Shown: positions 39,598-48,478 of the stretch, piece after piece
How positions within the stretch are numbered: position 1 is the stretch's first letter
Layout of the letters: each line of letters starts with the position of its first letter
Assembly (NCBI RefSeq): GCF_018100805.1
Contig: NZ_JAGJEA010000004.1
Span: forward strand, 1-64,000
Direction: 5' to 3'
Source: Aquimarina sp. MMG016
GTDB taxonomy: Bacteria > Bacteroidota > Bacteroidia > Flavobacteriales > Flavobacteriaceae
DNA length: 64,000 nt
The notes under the pieces: generated by a model
Databases searched by the model: none
Told to the model about the DNA's origin: nothing
Seen by the model: only the letters and a program-made list of their open reading frames with translations
Made by a program: the position numbers and the translations under genes

Positions 39598-39605
39598 CAA
39601 AAGTA
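39598..39605 (-). promoter_or_regulatory. -7 promoter box of ruvX-def
   Basis: TACTTTTG on the minus strand matches TAnnTTTG and lies 13 bases upstream of the ruvX ATG, in the divergent gap with dapD. Confidence 0.45.
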
Positions 39606-39711
39606 TGATTTTATTATAAAACCACATTATTTATTAATGCTTTCCTAAAATATGGTTTAACCCTACTTTTTTCGAACTAAGCTATTATCTTTACCAAAAT
39701 TTTTTTAATTC

Positions 39712-40527
39712 ATGAACCAACTAAAAGAAACCATAGAAAATGCCTGGGATAACCGGGAACTTCTAAAAGAACCACAGACTCAAAACGCCATAAGAGAAGT
39801 TGTAAGCCTCCTGGATGCTGGAGAACTTAGGGTTGCAGAACCTGTTGAAAACGGATGGCAAGTAAATGAATGGGTAAAGAAAGGGGTTGTCCTTTATTTT
39901 CCTATCCAAAAAATGGAAACTCTGGAAGCAGGAATTTTTGAATACCACGACAAAATTCCATTAAAAAAAGGATATGAAGCCAAAGGAATAAGAGTAGTAC
40001 CTAATGCAGTAGCTCGCCACGGAGCATACATTTCACCTGGTACTATCTTAATGCCTAGTTATGTGAATATCGGAGCTTATGTAGATGAAGGAACTATGGT
40101 AGACACTTGGGCTACAGTAGGTAGTTGCGCTCAGATCGGTAAGAATGTCCACCTTAGTGGTGGTGTAGGTATCGGCGGAGTATTAGAGCCATTACAAGCT
40201 GCTCCGGTTATTATTGAAGATAATGCCTTTATAGGATCACGATGTATTGTAGTTGAAGGTGTACGAGTAGAAAAAGAAGCTGTTTTAGGAGCTAATGTTG
40301 TACTTACGGCATCTACCAAAATTATTGATGTTACAGGAGATACTCCAGTAGAAAGAAAAGGTGTTGTACCTTCTGGATCAGTTGTAATTCCAGGAAGTTA
40401 TACTAAAAAATTCGCTGCCGGAGAATATAATGTACCTTGTGCATTGATCATTGGTAAACGAAAAGAAAGTACTGATAAGAAAACTTCACTTAATGATGCA
40501 CTTCGCGAATATGATGTAGCTGTTTAG
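39712..40527 (+). CDS. dapD: Tetrahydrodipicolinate N-succinyltransferase
   Basis: Transfers succinyl from succinyl-CoA to tetrahydrodipicolinate in the succinylase branch of lysine and diaminopimelate synthesis. The 271-residue protein has an N-terminal helical region followed by a left-handed beta helix with hexapeptide repeats (SYVNIGAYVDEGTMVDTWATVG is the active-site turn, given here in part as NIGAYVDEGTMVD). GSCAQIGKNVHLSGGVGIGG and IGSRCIVVEGVRVEK follow. A strong terminator follows. The gene is divergent from ruvX. Confidence 0.96.
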   Translation: MNQLKETIENAWDNRELLKEPQTQNAIREVVSLLDAGELRVAEPVENGWQVNEWVKKGVVLYFPIQKMETLEAGIFEYHDKIPLKKGYEAKGIRVVPNAVARHGAYISPGTILMPSYVNIGAYVDEGTMVDTWATVGSCAQIGKNVHLSGGVGIGGVLEPLQAAPVIIEDNAFIGSRCIVVEGVRVEKEAVLGANVVLTASTKIIDVTGDTPVERKGVVPSGSVVIPGSYTKKFAAGEYNVPCALIIGKRKESTDKKTSLNDALREYDVAV

Positions 40528-40544
40528 GTTGAAGAAATACATAT

Positions 40545-40586
40545 ATTGAGCTTGTCTCCGGCAACAGACAAGCTCAATTATTTTTA
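40545..40586 (+). terminator. Terminator after dapD
   Basis: A 13-bp perfect stem (40545-40557 with 40566-40578, core GAGCTTGTC/GACAAGCTC) with an 8-base loop is followed by TTATTTTT. The core word is common in REP-like elements of other bacteria, so this may be a repeat used as a terminator. Confidence 0.85.
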
Positions 40587-40598
40587 ATTGATAGTCCA

Positions 40599-41690
40599 AT
40601 GAAAATATTAGTCATTCAACAAAAAATGATTGGTGATGTACTCACCAGCACTATTATTTGCGAAGCATTACGAAAAGAGCATCCTAATGCGACTATTGAT
40701 TATCTTGTGAATTCTAGCACAAAACCAGTTATACAGGAAAATCCTTTTTTTGATCATATTATTGAGTTTAAAAACGAATATCGAGATAGTAAAAAAGAAT
40801 TTTACTCGTTTTTAAAAAAAATACGAAGCTCTAAATACGATCTTGTTATTGATGCCTACGGAAAATTAGAGAGTAATCTAATTTCATTATTCTCTGGAGC
40901 TTCAGAAAAAATCTCTATGTATAAATGGTATACTCAATTTTTATACACAAAAACTATACATAGAAAATCTGAACCTATTACTAATGCTAGTATTGCCATA
41001 GAAAACAGATTACGCCTGGTCATTCCGGAAAATCGAATTGCCACCGAAATTATAAAGCCCAAAATATTCTTAACCCAGGAAGAAAAAGATAAAGCCTCCG
41101 AATACCTGGAGTCTAATGGTATTTCTGACAAGACCCCTTTAATAATGATTAGTGTTTTGGGTAGCGACATGAGAAAAACGCTACCTTTTAAATATATGGC
41201 AGAAGTGATTGATAAAATTGTTGCGATCACAGGAGCTAATATTTTATTTAACTACATTCCTAGCCAGGAAAAAGATGCACGAACCATATATAACTTTACT
41301 AATTTAAAAACGCAAAGAAATATTCATTTTGATGTATTCGGGAGAAGTCTCAGAGGGTTTATCGCTATTCTTTCGCATTGTGATGCACTAATAGGTAATG
41401 AAGGCGGTGCTGTGAACATGGCTAAAGCATTAAACAAGCCTACATTTACTATTTTTTCTCCCTGGATTATAAAGAAGGACTGGAATATGTTTGAGGACGG
41501 TATCGATAATGACTCCATACACCTTATTGATGTAAAACCTGAATTATATGGAAACAAATCTCCAAAAGACATGAAAAATCAAGCACTGGAGTTGTATAAA
41601 GAATTTTCATCAGATGTAATTATCCCAAAATTGCAAACGTACTTGAACAACTTAGAGATTAATTCTTTTCAATCCCAAAAGGGGTTCTGA
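40599..41690 (+). CDS. Glycosyltransferase family 9 (heptosyltransferase-like)
   Basis: GT-B fold enzyme of 363 residues of the kind that adds heptose to the inner core of lipopolysaccharide. The start MKILVIQQKMIGDVLTSTII is typical, with the acidic residue of IGDV serving catalysis in the family. The C-terminal donor site includes SHCDALIGNEGGAVNMAKALNKP (in part: LIGNEGGAVNMA) and TFTIFSPW. Its 3' end overlaps the convergent GT2 gene by 32 bases. It opens the surface-glycan island. Confidence 0.92.
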   Translation: MKILVIQQKMIGDVLTSTIICEALRKEHPNATIDYLVNSSTKPVIQENPFFDHIIEFKNEYRDSKKEFYSFLKKIRSSKYDLVIDAYGKLESNLISLFSGASEKISMYKWYTQFLYTKTIHRKSEPITNASIAIENRLRLVIPENRIATEIIKPKIFLTQEEKDKASEYLESNGISDKTPLIMISVLGSDMRKTLPFKYMAEVIDKIVAITGANILFNYIPSQEKDARTIYNFTNLKTQRNIHFDVFGRSLRGFIAILSHCDALIGNEGGAVNMAKALNKPTFTIFSPWIIKKDWNMFEDGIDNDSIHLIDVKPELYGNKSPKDMKNQALELYKEFSSDVIIPKLQTYLNNLEINSFQSQKGF

Positions 41691-42480
41691 TCACTTTATT
41701 CTTTTTGGTCATCTTTCGGATTACATTATTTTTCTCAATCATTTCAGGTTTAACATAACCTCTTTCATGATAAAGATGTAAACAAATAGCACTATATCTA
41801 ATTTGTTTCGCCTTGATCCCCATATTGAATAACCGTTCACCTATTTCCCGATCTTCTCCACCGTATTGCATTCTTTCATCAAAACCATTAACAGCTAACA
41901 CATCTTTTTTCCAACCAGAAACATTCATTCCATCCCAAGTGGCTTTAGTTGGTGTAATGAAATTTAAAAAACGTTCTTTAACTCCTGTAGAGGTTAATTT
42001 ATTTAACTTAAAAGAAGACTTTAGCCCTTTACTTTTTAACCATTTTACATCAAAGCTTCTTTGATCCTGTATATCTTCTTTTGAAATTAGTTCAGAAATT
42101 GATTTTGGTAATTTAAAATACCCTCCGGACAGGAACCAACCTTTTTCTCTTAACCTTACATGGGTCTCAACAAAATCCCAGCGAGGAATACAATCTCCAT
42201 CAGTAAACAAAAGATAATCAGCTTCTGATTGCAAAACTGCTTTATTAAGTATTACGGTTTTTCTAAAACCTTTATCCTCATGCCAAACATGTTTTATTTT
42301 AAAGCTAGACGCTTTAGAAAATGCTTCTATAACTTTTTTAGTATCTGTTGATGAACCGTCATCAGCTATAATTATTTCGAAGTTTTTAAAACTTTGACAC
42401 TCATAACCCAACAAGACTTTCCTCAACCATTCTGATTGGTTATAGGTACTAATGATTACGGTGACTTCTGGTAATTGCAT
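41659..42480 (-). CDS. Glycosyltransferase family 2
   Basis: GT-A fold enzyme of 273 residues. VTVIISTYNQSEWLRKVL is the nucleotide-binding start, IIADDGSS the first acidic motif, and FTDGDCIPRWDF the metal-binding DxD-type motif. The C-terminal YGGEDREIGERLFNMGI resembles the ED motif of galactosyltransferase-like C-terminal domains. It is closely similar in plan to the GT2 at 44175-44975. Tail-to-tail overlap of 32 bases with the GT9 gene is unusual. Sugar and acceptor are unknown. Confidence 0.9.
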   Translation of the reverse strand: MQLPEVTVIISTYNQSEWLRKVLLGYECQSFKNFEIIIADDGSSTDTKKVIEAFSKASSFKIKHVWHEDKGFRKTVILNKAVLQSEADYLLFTDGDCIPRWDFVETHVRLREKGWFLSGGYFKLPKSISELISKEDIQDQRSFDVKWLKSKGLKSSFKLNKLTSTGVKERFLNFITPTKATWDGMNVSGWKKDVLAVNGFDERMQYGGEDREIGERLFNMGIKAKQIRYSAICLHLYHERGYVKPEMIEKNNVIRKMTKKNKVIRTPFGIEKN

Positions 42481-42495
42481 TGTGGTAAAAATAAC

Positions 42496-42503
42496 TATTT
42501 TTG
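42496..42503 (+). promoter_or_regulatory. -7 promoter box of the second GT2 gene
   Basis: TATTTTTG matches TAnnTTTG; the ATG at 42557 is 53 bases downstream, in the divergent gap between two GT2 genes. Confidence 0.4.
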
Positions 42504-42556
42504 CACGATACCTTCATAAAAACAATAGATATCAATCAATTTCTTAAAATATTCAG

Positions 42557-43318
42557 ATGATCAAACTCTCAGCTGTTATTATTACCTACAATGAAGAACA
42601 GAAAATAGAACGTTGTCTTTCTTCTTTGGCTGGCGTAGCTGATGAGATTGTGGTTGTGGATTCTTTTTCTACTGATCGCACAGAAGAGATTTGCAAAGCA
42701 TTTAATACAAAATTCGTTAAGCAGAAATTCTTAGGATATATAGAACAGAAAAATTTTGCCATTACTCAGGCAACACACGATTATATTATCTCTCTGGATG
42801 CAGATGAAGCATTATCTCCAAAACTTCAAGAGTCTCTACTTAAACTGAAATCTAATTGGAAACTCGATGGTTACTATATGAATCGGTATAATAATTTCTG
42901 CGGGCAATGGATCAAATACTCTGATTGGTATCCGGATAAAAAACTAAGGGCTTTTAAAAAAGGAAAAGGAGAATGGCAAGGAATTAATCCTCACGATTCT
43001 TATACATTATTTAATCAGAAATCTTCAGCAAAGCTGAAAGGCGATATCCTACACTGGAATTATACTAATTATCAAGAATTTAATCTAAGCACAGACAAAT
43101 TCTCAACTATCTCTGCTAATTCTTATTATAAGTTAGGAAAAAAAGCACCTATTTGGAAAATCATATTGAATCCAAGTTGGGCTTTTTTTAAATCTTATTT
43201 TTTAAGATTAGGTTTTCTAGATGGTTTGAATGGTTTTGTTATTTGTATACAAACCGCAAATATTACATTCCTGAAGTACACTAAATTAAGAGAGTTAATC
43301 AAGAAAAATAAATCATAA
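42557..43318 (+). CDS. Glycosyltransferase family 2 (WaaE/KdtX-like)
   Basis: GT2 enzyme of 253 residues resembling the LPS core beta-glucosyltransferases (WaaE/KdtX group). The signature start is LSAVIITYNEEQKIERCL with VADEIVVVDSFSTDRTEEI, and the metal site is YIISLDADEALSP. QGINPHDSYTL and the C-terminal hydrophobic helix (FFKSYFLRLGFLDGLNGF, near 205-225) are typical for this subgroup. It supports an LPS-core role for the island. Confidence 0.9.
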   Translation: MIKLSAVIITYNEEQKIERCLSSLAGVADEIVVVDSFSTDRTEEICKAFNTKFVKQKFLGYIEQKNFAITQATHDYIISLDADEALSPKLQESLLKLKSNWKLDGYYMNRYNNFCGQWIKYSDWYPDKKLRAFKKGKGEWQGINPHDSYTLFNQKSSAKLKGDILHWNYTNYQEFNLSTDKFSTISANSYYKLGKKAPIWKIILNPSWAFFKSYFLRLGFLDGLNGFVICIQTANITFLKYTKLRELIKKNKS

Positions 43319-43325
43319 CTATCTA

Positions 43326-44102
43326 CTAATCTCTATACTTCTTTTTCCAAAAAAAGATCTTACGCTTCAGCTTACGTTTACCGTGATATCTATTCTGAAA
43401 CTCCTGTGTATATTGCCACATCAGATTAAAGATTTTTGATTCATCTTCTCCTGTGCATTTAGCATATTCATTACTCATTACCTTAATCATTGATTCGTGA
43501 ATTGTTAATCGGGCAAAGTTTTTGATACGTGTTTCGAAATCCATTTCACCAAACTCCATCCGGTTTAAATCCACAAGATAGAACTCATAATCTTTATCAA
43601 CTCTTTTAATCAATGTATTCCCGGGGGAGTGATCTAAAAAATTTATTCCGTTTTCATGAAGCTTGTACGTAAATCTAGTAAAAGCTCTGAGAATCTCTTC
43701 GTGATCAGGTATATTAAAATCTGTTGTTAATTCTCGATAAGTCAGATCACAATCCACTAACTCACTGACATAATAACTTCTTTTAAATAAAAATAAAGTA
43801 GTCTGAACTTCATAAGCCACCGGAAAAGGTGTTAAAACACCCAAATCAAGCAACTGGTTAGCATACATAAATGAACGTTCTGCTTTAGATTTTCTAAAAA
43901 AACGATATGCAATTTGGTTGATTAGATTAGGTATTTTAAAAGATTTAATCGTAAGATTTTTACCTTGTAAAGGTATAATCTTGATTACATTTCGTTCTGC
44001 ATCTCCAAGAATATCGGCATAACTATCAAAATTTTCAACAGCATTTTTGATTTCTTTTTTTACATCTTTATAAGAATTGTGAATATGTAATTGACCTGGC
44101 AT
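43326..44102 (-). CDS. Kdo/lipopolysaccharide kinase-like protein
   Basis: Protein-kinase-fold enzyme of 258 residues in the InaA/KdkA group, which phosphorylates Kdo or core heptose of LPS. The catalytic loop is FLDHSPGNTLI, with Asp and Asn five residues apart, followed by the metal-binding YLVDLNRMEFG. RSYYVSELVDCDLTY is the hinge. A kinase in place of a second Kdo is common in bacteria with a single-Kdo core. It follows two glycosyltransferase genes on the same strand (72 bases). Confidence 0.87.
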   Translation of the reverse strand: MPGQLHIHNSYKDVKKEIKNAVENFDSYADILGDAERNVIKIIPLQGKNLTIKSFKIPNLINQIAYRFFRKSKAERSFMYANQLLDLGVLTPFPVAYEVQTTLFLFKRSYYVSELVDCDLTYRELTTDFNIPDHEEILRAFTRFTYKLHENGINFLDHSPGNTLIKRVDKDYEFYLVDLNRMEFGEMDFETRIKNFARLTIHESMIKVMSNEYAKCTGEDESKIFNLMWQYTQEFQNRYHGKRKLKRKIFFWKKKYRD

Positions 44103-44120
44103 AGTTCAAAAAATAAGGAA

Positions 44121-44128
44121 CAAAGATA
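44121..44128 (-). promoter_or_regulatory. -7 promoter box of the Kdo-kinase-like gene
   Basis: On the minus strand TATCTTTG matches TAnnTTTG and lies 18 bases upstream of the ATG, so this gene may be transcribed independently of its upstream neighbours. Confidence 0.4.
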
Positions 44129-44174
44129 TTTATTTTAGCATAGCATATAGAGAATTACCAATTCATTATGACAT

Positions 44175-44975
44175 TTAAGTCAGATACTTATCAATACCAT
44201 TCTGGCATCTAATAATTCTCTCCGAAACCGTTTTATTCTGAATTTTATTACCCTTATCAGGATTTTCAAGAATAGATGGTTTATGATAAATATGAAAGCA
44301 AATTCCGGTAAACTTCAGTCGCTTTGGCATTTTACCTAAAAAAGTCAATCGCAAGCCAAAATCGTAATCTTCGAACCCCCATCCCAGATAATCTTCATTA
44401 TATCCGTTAATTGCAATAGCATCATCTTTCCAATAAGACATATTTGCTCCTCTCAATTTGCCTGTCACTGATTTTTCTGGTTTTCTAGTTTTATAAACAA
44501 AAGGCAGGTATAATGCTCTCATTCTTTTCTTCAAACCGCTAGAAAATAAGTTTAAATTAGATTTTTTTTGAGAAAGTATTCTTTCTGACTTTTCTTTGGT
44601 TAAAGTTACCCTTGATCCAAATAAAAACAAGTTCTTATTACAATTTTCAAGATGATTTTTCACAAAATGTTTATGTAAAATAATATCACCATCTATCTGT
44701 ATAATATACTCAGATCTAATTGTTGCAATTGCTTTATTTAGTATTATTGTTTTAGTAAATCCATTGTCTTCGTGCCAAATATGGCGCAAAGGAATAGGAA
44801 ATATGTTCTTATAACCATTTATCAACTCCTTAGTTTCATCTTTAGAACCATCATCTGCTATTACTACCTCATCCGGTATTACAGACTGATTCAACACACT
44901 CTTTAGCACCAAATCCAAAGCTTCTGGCCAGTTATATGTAGAAATTAACAAGGTAACACTTGGGTAATTATTCAT
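44175..44975 (-). CDS. Glycosyltransferase family 2
   Basis: GT-A fold enzyme of 266 residues with the same plan as the GT2 at 41659-42480. VTLLISTYNWPEALDLVL begins it, then VIADDGSKDETKELI, the metal site IQIDGDIILHKHF, and GWGFEDYDFGLRLTFLGK near the C-terminus. Its start lies 10 bases after the stop of the CgeB-like transferase gene, so the two form an operon. Sugar and acceptor cannot be predicted. Confidence 0.9.
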   Translation of the reverse strand: MNNYPSVTLLISTYNWPEALDLVLKSVLNQSVIPDEVVIADDGSKDETKELINGYKNIFPIPLRHIWHEDNGFTKTIILNKAIATIRSEYIIQIDGDIILHKHFVKNHLENCNKNLFLFGSRVTLTKEKSERILSQKKSNLNLFSSGLKKRMRALYLPFVYKTRKPEKSVTGKLRGANMSYWKDDAIAINGYNEDYLGWGFEDYDFGLRLTFLGKMPKRLKFTGICFHIYHKPSILENPDKGNKIQNKTVSERIIRCQNGIDKYLT

Positions 44976-44985
44976 CTATTTATAT

Positions 44986-45936
44986 TTACTTTAATCCAAA
45001 AACCTCATCAACCCAAAAAGATAAAGTATACCTTTTGTATATCTCTTTCGGGATTTGCTCATATGGAGTTTCAAAAAAAGATTTTGGTATTTCTATATTA
45101 TCTTTATCAACTACCAAAATATTATTAGGGTTATAAAAATCATACGTAATGATATCCTTATTAGTAGTAATCAATTTTTTAGAAAACCCAATACTCTCAA
45201 AAACCCTAAAAGTCAAACCTGCCTGATTTTCTCTATGCACATCTAACAAAACATTTGATTGAGAAATAAACTGTTCTACTTTATTCAGATCCATGGTATT
45301 TCTAGAATATTCAATTTTAGTAGTCTTATCGCTTTCTGAATTTTTACCTACTATTACAATCTTGTATGCAATATTTATTTTATCTAATGCTAAAGCAATA
45401 TTTTGTATCACTTTATCCCGTTTTCCTGATGAGCTAATGTTAAATATTTGATAATCATTAGAGTTACTTGCATGGCTATTTTCTTTATAAATGAAATTAG
45501 TTATAAACGAAAAACCAAAACGTTCAACATCCTCTTTCTCAAAAGAATAAGCCTTATCAAAAACATCATAAATCTTTGATATTTTAGGCGATCTTCTGTA
45601 GTTGTCATTAAAAAACCCAAGCAGATGATCTGTATACGGCTTTATCTTTTTGATAAAATCCGGATTTAAAAAGTCACCTTTTATAATTAAAATTTTATCT
45701 TGGTGCCCATTTGCATTCAATTCATTAAGAATTTTTTTCTCTAGAAACTTCTTTTTTATATTATATTTAAAAAAAAGTTTTGTGAAGAAATTGAAAATCT
45801 TGTGAAAGAAAGTAGGGTATTGGTAGCGTAGTTGATAAAAATTTATTTGGTTAACCTCAATGTTTTTGCGTTCTAATTCTTTAGCAATAAATTGATTAAA
45901 CCCCCAGTTATCTAAGCTGATTAATGTGATTTTCAT
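44986..45936 (-). CDS. CgeB-like glycosyltransferase
   Basis: A 316-residue protein resembling the CgeB/Glyco_trans_1_2 group of GT-B enzymes. Support comes from the C-terminal half: KIVIVGKNSESDKTTKIEYS, SNVLLDVHRENQAGLTFR and VFESIGFSKKLITTNKDII, which match the donor-binding region (E-x-x-x-x-G then K-L-I-T). The N-terminal half is less conserved. It precedes the GT2 gene by 10 bases on the minus strand. Assignment is moderate. Confidence 0.78.
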   Translation of the reverse strand: MKITLISLDNWGFNQFIAKELERKNIEVNQINFYQLRYQYPTFFHKIFNFFTKLFFKYNIKKKFLEKKILNELNANGHQDKILIIKGDFLNPDFIKKIKPYTDHLLGFFNDNYRRSPKISKIYDVFDKAYSFEKEDVERFGFSFITNFIYKENSHASNSNDYQIFNISSSGKRDKVIQNIALALDKINIAYKIVIVGKNSESDKTTKIEYSRNTMDLNKVEQFISQSNVLLDVHRENQAGLTFRVFESIGFSKKLITTNKDIITYDFYNPNNILVVDKDNIEIPKSFFETPYEQIPKEIYKRYTLSFWVDEVFGLK

Positions 45937-45984
45937 ATATAGTTATATAATACAATATTAAGAATTTAATACTTAAAACAAGAC

Positions 45985-45992
45985 TATATTTG
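45985..45992 (+). promoter_or_regulatory. -7 promoter box before the methyltransferase gene
   Basis: TATATTTG matches TAnnTTTG, 52 bases upstream of the ATG at 46045; no convincing -33 box. Confidence 0.35.
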
Positions 45993-46044
45993 AAATCAAA
46001 ACTTACTTGCTATAATTTTCTTTAATTGAAAAATAATTACTTAA

Positions 46045-46686
46045 ATGGATTACCATAATAAACCTGATAATTATTACAATAATACTAGGCATGAAATGCT
46101 TACTTTTCTCCCTAAAGGTTCTAAAACAGTATTAGATATTGGATGTGGAGAAGGAGCTTTTTCGGGTTATATTAAGGAAAAATACAATGCTGAAACCTGG
46201 GGAATTGAGCTAATGCCGGAGCATGGTAAAAAAGCAGAAAAAGTACTGGATAAAGTTTTTATTGGTGAGTGCGAAAAATTGATTGACGACCTCCCTGACA
46301 ATTATTTTGATGCCATATATTTCAATGATGTTTTGGAACATTTGGTGGATCCATATTGGGTATTGGAAAAAATAAAAAGTAAACTATCGGATAACGGCGT
46401 CATTATAAGCTCTATACCTAATATTAGATATCACAGTGCTCTAAAGAGTCTAGTGATTAATAAAAATTGGGAATACAAGGATAATGGAGTTATGGACAAA
46501 ACTCATTTACGATTTTTTACAGGCAAAAGTATTGCTAATATGTATAAAAGGCTTGGATACAAAATAATTACTCATAAAGGAATTAACAGAACCAAATCTA
46601 TAAAGCCATACTTCTACAACATTCCATTTTTGTTTACTGCTATGGATATGTGGTATTTGCAATATGCAACTGTTGTAAAAAAATAG
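46045..46686 (+). CDS. Class I SAM-dependent methyltransferase
   Basis: A 213-residue methyltransferase (Methyltransf_11/23 type). Motif I is VLDIGCGEGAFSGYI, the acidic motif is WGIELMPEH, and motif IV is FDAIYFNDVLEHLVDPYW. The last 30 residues contain a short hydrophobic stretch (YFYNIPFLFTAMDMWYL) that may touch the membrane. Position within a glycosyltransferase cluster suggests it methylates a sugar or glycan end, which is inference. The first GT4 gene starts 24 bases downstream. Confidence 0.87.
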   Translation: MDYHNKPDNYYNNTRHEMLTFLPKGSKTVLDIGCGEGAFSGYIKEKYNAETWGIELMPEHGKKAEKVLDKVFIGECEKLIDDLPDNYFDAIYFNDVLEHLVDPYWVLEKIKSKLSDNGVIISSIPNIRYHSALKSLVINKNWEYKDNGVMDKTHLRFFTGKSIANMYKRLGYKIITHKGINRTKSIKPYFYNIPFLFTAMDMWYLQYATVVKK

Positions 46687-46710
46687 TATTTCTCATATTA
46701 ATACTAGCTT

Positions 46711-47697
46711 ATGAAAATACTTATCGTAGATAAATCTGCCAAAATACCCGCAACAAAATATGGTGGTACAGAGCGCGTTATATGGGGCTTAGGAAATGAA
46801 CTTGTCAAACTAGGACACAAGGTATCTTTTCTGGTTAATAAAGAGTCTTCTTCAGATTTTGCTAAAATAATCCCTTTTGACGATAAGAAAACTATTAATG
46901 ATCAGATTCCGGGCGATATTGACATAGTTCATCTCAATCATGCTATAGATGAAAATATTAACAAACCATTTTTAATCACAATGCACGGTAATCCTGGTAT
47001 CAATCAATTAATTGATATCAATACAGTTTTTATATCTAAAAACCAGGCAAAAAGATACAATTCTAATACATTTGTTTATAATGGATTGGATTGGAGCGAT
47101 TATCCAAAACCCGTATTAAATCAAGAAAGAAAATATCTACATTTCCTTGGAAGAGCTCCCTGGAAAATAAAAAATGTTTTTGGTGCTGCAAAAATCGCGA
47201 TAAAATCAGACAACAAACTTCATATTTTAGGAGGAGATAGATGGACATTTCGAAATTTCAAAAGAGGTTTTAAATATATTCTTAATCCTAATATTATATT
47301 TAGAGGAATGGTGGATAATTCTACCAAAATGAACATTATGAAAAATTCCAAAGGACTAATATTTCCTGTAATATGGCACGAACCTTTCGGATTGGCTATT
47401 ATAGAAAGCCTGTATGCTGGCTGCGCAGTTTTTGGAAGTAAAAATGGATCCTTAGAAGAACTTATAACTCCACAAGTTGGCTACACCAGTAACAATTCAA
47501 ATGAACTTGCAAAAGCTATAAAAGAGTTTGATTATAATCCCAAAATATGTTATGAATATGCAGTTAACAACTTTAATTCAAAGATAATGACAGAAGAGTA
47601 CATAAAACTTTATGACAAAGTACTCTCTGGAGAAAAACTGAATTCTGAAATTCCAGAATATATAGAAGCAGAGAATATAATACCAAAATTTATCTAA
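46711..47697 (+). CDS. Glycosyltransferase family 4, copy 1
   Basis: GT-B fold transferase of 328 residues. KYGGTERVIWGLGNELVKLGHKV is the N-terminal acceptor-side start (in part: YGGTERVIWGLG). The donor site is FPVIWHEPFGLAIIESLYAG, with the family E-x7-E pattern. It is the same length as copy 2 at 48479-49465, and the two align without gaps at roughly two thirds identity by eye. Its stop overlaps the sua5 ATG by one base (TAATG). It is the first gene of the duplicated block. Confidence 0.92.
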   Translation: MKILIVDKSAKIPATKYGGTERVIWGLGNELVKLGHKVSFLVNKESSSDFAKIIPFDDKKTINDQIPGDIDIVHLNHAIDENINKPFLITMHGNPGINQLIDINTVFISKNQAKRYNSNTFVYNGLDWSDYPKPVLNQERKYLHFLGRAPWKIKNVFGAAKIAIKSDNKLHILGGDRWTFRNFKRGFKYILNPNIIFRGMVDNSTKMNIMKNSKGLIFPVIWHEPFGLAIIESLYAGCAVFGSKNGSLEELITPQVGYTSNNSNELAKAIKEFDYNPKICYEYAVNNFNSKIMTEEYIKLYDKVLSGEKLNSEIPEYIEAENIIPKFI

Positions 47698-48266
47698 TGG
47701 CAGATCAACAAGTAGAAATGGAAAAAGCACTCACAACCCTAAAACGAGGAGGACTTATCCTCTATCCCACTGATACGGTATGGGGAATCGGTTGTGATGC
47801 AACAAACGCAGAAGCTATCGACAAAATATTTGCTCTAAAACAAAGAGAAGAGAGTAAATCTATGATCTGTTTAGTTAGTGATTTTAAAATGCTTCAGCAA
47901 TATGTTGAAGAAGTTCCAGAAGTAGCGTATGACATACTTAAATATGCCAAAAAGGCTACGACTATAATCTATGACAGGCCACTGCGAGTAGCAGAGAATA
48001 TTATCGCTGATGACAATACTTTAGGTATACGTGTGGTTAGAGATCCTTTTTGCGGAAGATTAATTCGAAAATTCAAGAGACCAATCGTTTCTACTTCAGC
48101 AAATATTAGTGGTAAACCTACGCCAAACAACCTAAAAGAAATAAGTAAAGAGATTTTGGAAGGCGTAGACCATATAGTAAATTTGCCGTTACAAAATAAA
48201 GGTGTTAAACCTTCTTCAATTATCAAAATAGGAGGAGATAGTACTGTAAAAATTATTAGGAAGTAA
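47697..48266 (+). CDS. L-threonylcarbamoyladenylate synthase (Sua5/YrdC family)
   Basis: Makes threonylcarbamoyl-AMP from threonine, bicarbonate and ATP, the first step of t6A37 tRNA modification. The 189 residues have the YrdC fold: RGGLILYPTDTVWGIGCDA, the KQREESKSMICLV segment, LGIRVVRDPFC and PIVSTSANISGKPTP. It is the single-domain length, without the extra Sua5 C-terminal domain. Its 3' end (from 48087) plus the following bases is duplicated at 49522-49726, where only a sua5 remnant survives. Confidence 0.93.
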   Translation: MADQQVEMEKALTTLKRGGLILYPTDTVWGIGCDATNAEAIDKIFALKQREESKSMICLVSDFKMLQQYVEEVPEVAYDILKYAKKATTIIYDRPLRVAENIIADDNTLGIRVVRDPFCGRLIRKFKRPIVSTSANISGKPTPNNLKEISKEILEGVDHIVNLPLQNKGVKPSSIIKIGGDSTVKIIRK

Positions 48267-48291
48267 ATTGTTCATGTCCGAAACTAAAAAT
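48087..48291 (+). repeat. 205-nt direct repeat, copy 1 (sua5 3' end plus cca start)
   Basis: Aligned with 49522-49726 at a constant offset of 1435 bases with no gaps; the first 80 bases differ at about one position. It spans the end of sua5, the 7-base spacer and the first codons of a cca copy. Confidence 0.9.
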
Positions 48292-48430
48292 CATTGCTCT
48301 CTCAGAATCCTTATATCATCTTTTGATGATTCATTAAGAACGATGAGAGCTGTCCGATTTACAATTTAGTTGAATTTTAAAATTGAAGAAAAGTCATTAG
48401 ATACTATTTCTGAAAAATTAAGATTTATTA
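48274..48430 (+). pseudogene. Remnant of a tRNA nucleotidyltransferase (cca) gene
   Basis: ATG 48274 starts with MSETKN, matching MSEAKN of the intact cca at 49709. The frame then jumps over about 480 bases to FDDSLRTMRAVRF, matching SDDPLRMMRAIRF in cca near residue 170. A stop (TAG at 48367-48369) follows, and beyond it LNFKIEEKSL matches LNFKIEDKSL. It is an internally deleted, nonsense-containing duplicate of the first 200 codons and is not functional. It marks copy 1 of the duplicated block. Confidence 0.88.
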
Positions 48431-48478
48431 TTGTTTTTGGATTACAATCTATATTATATAAAAACTAAAAACCACATA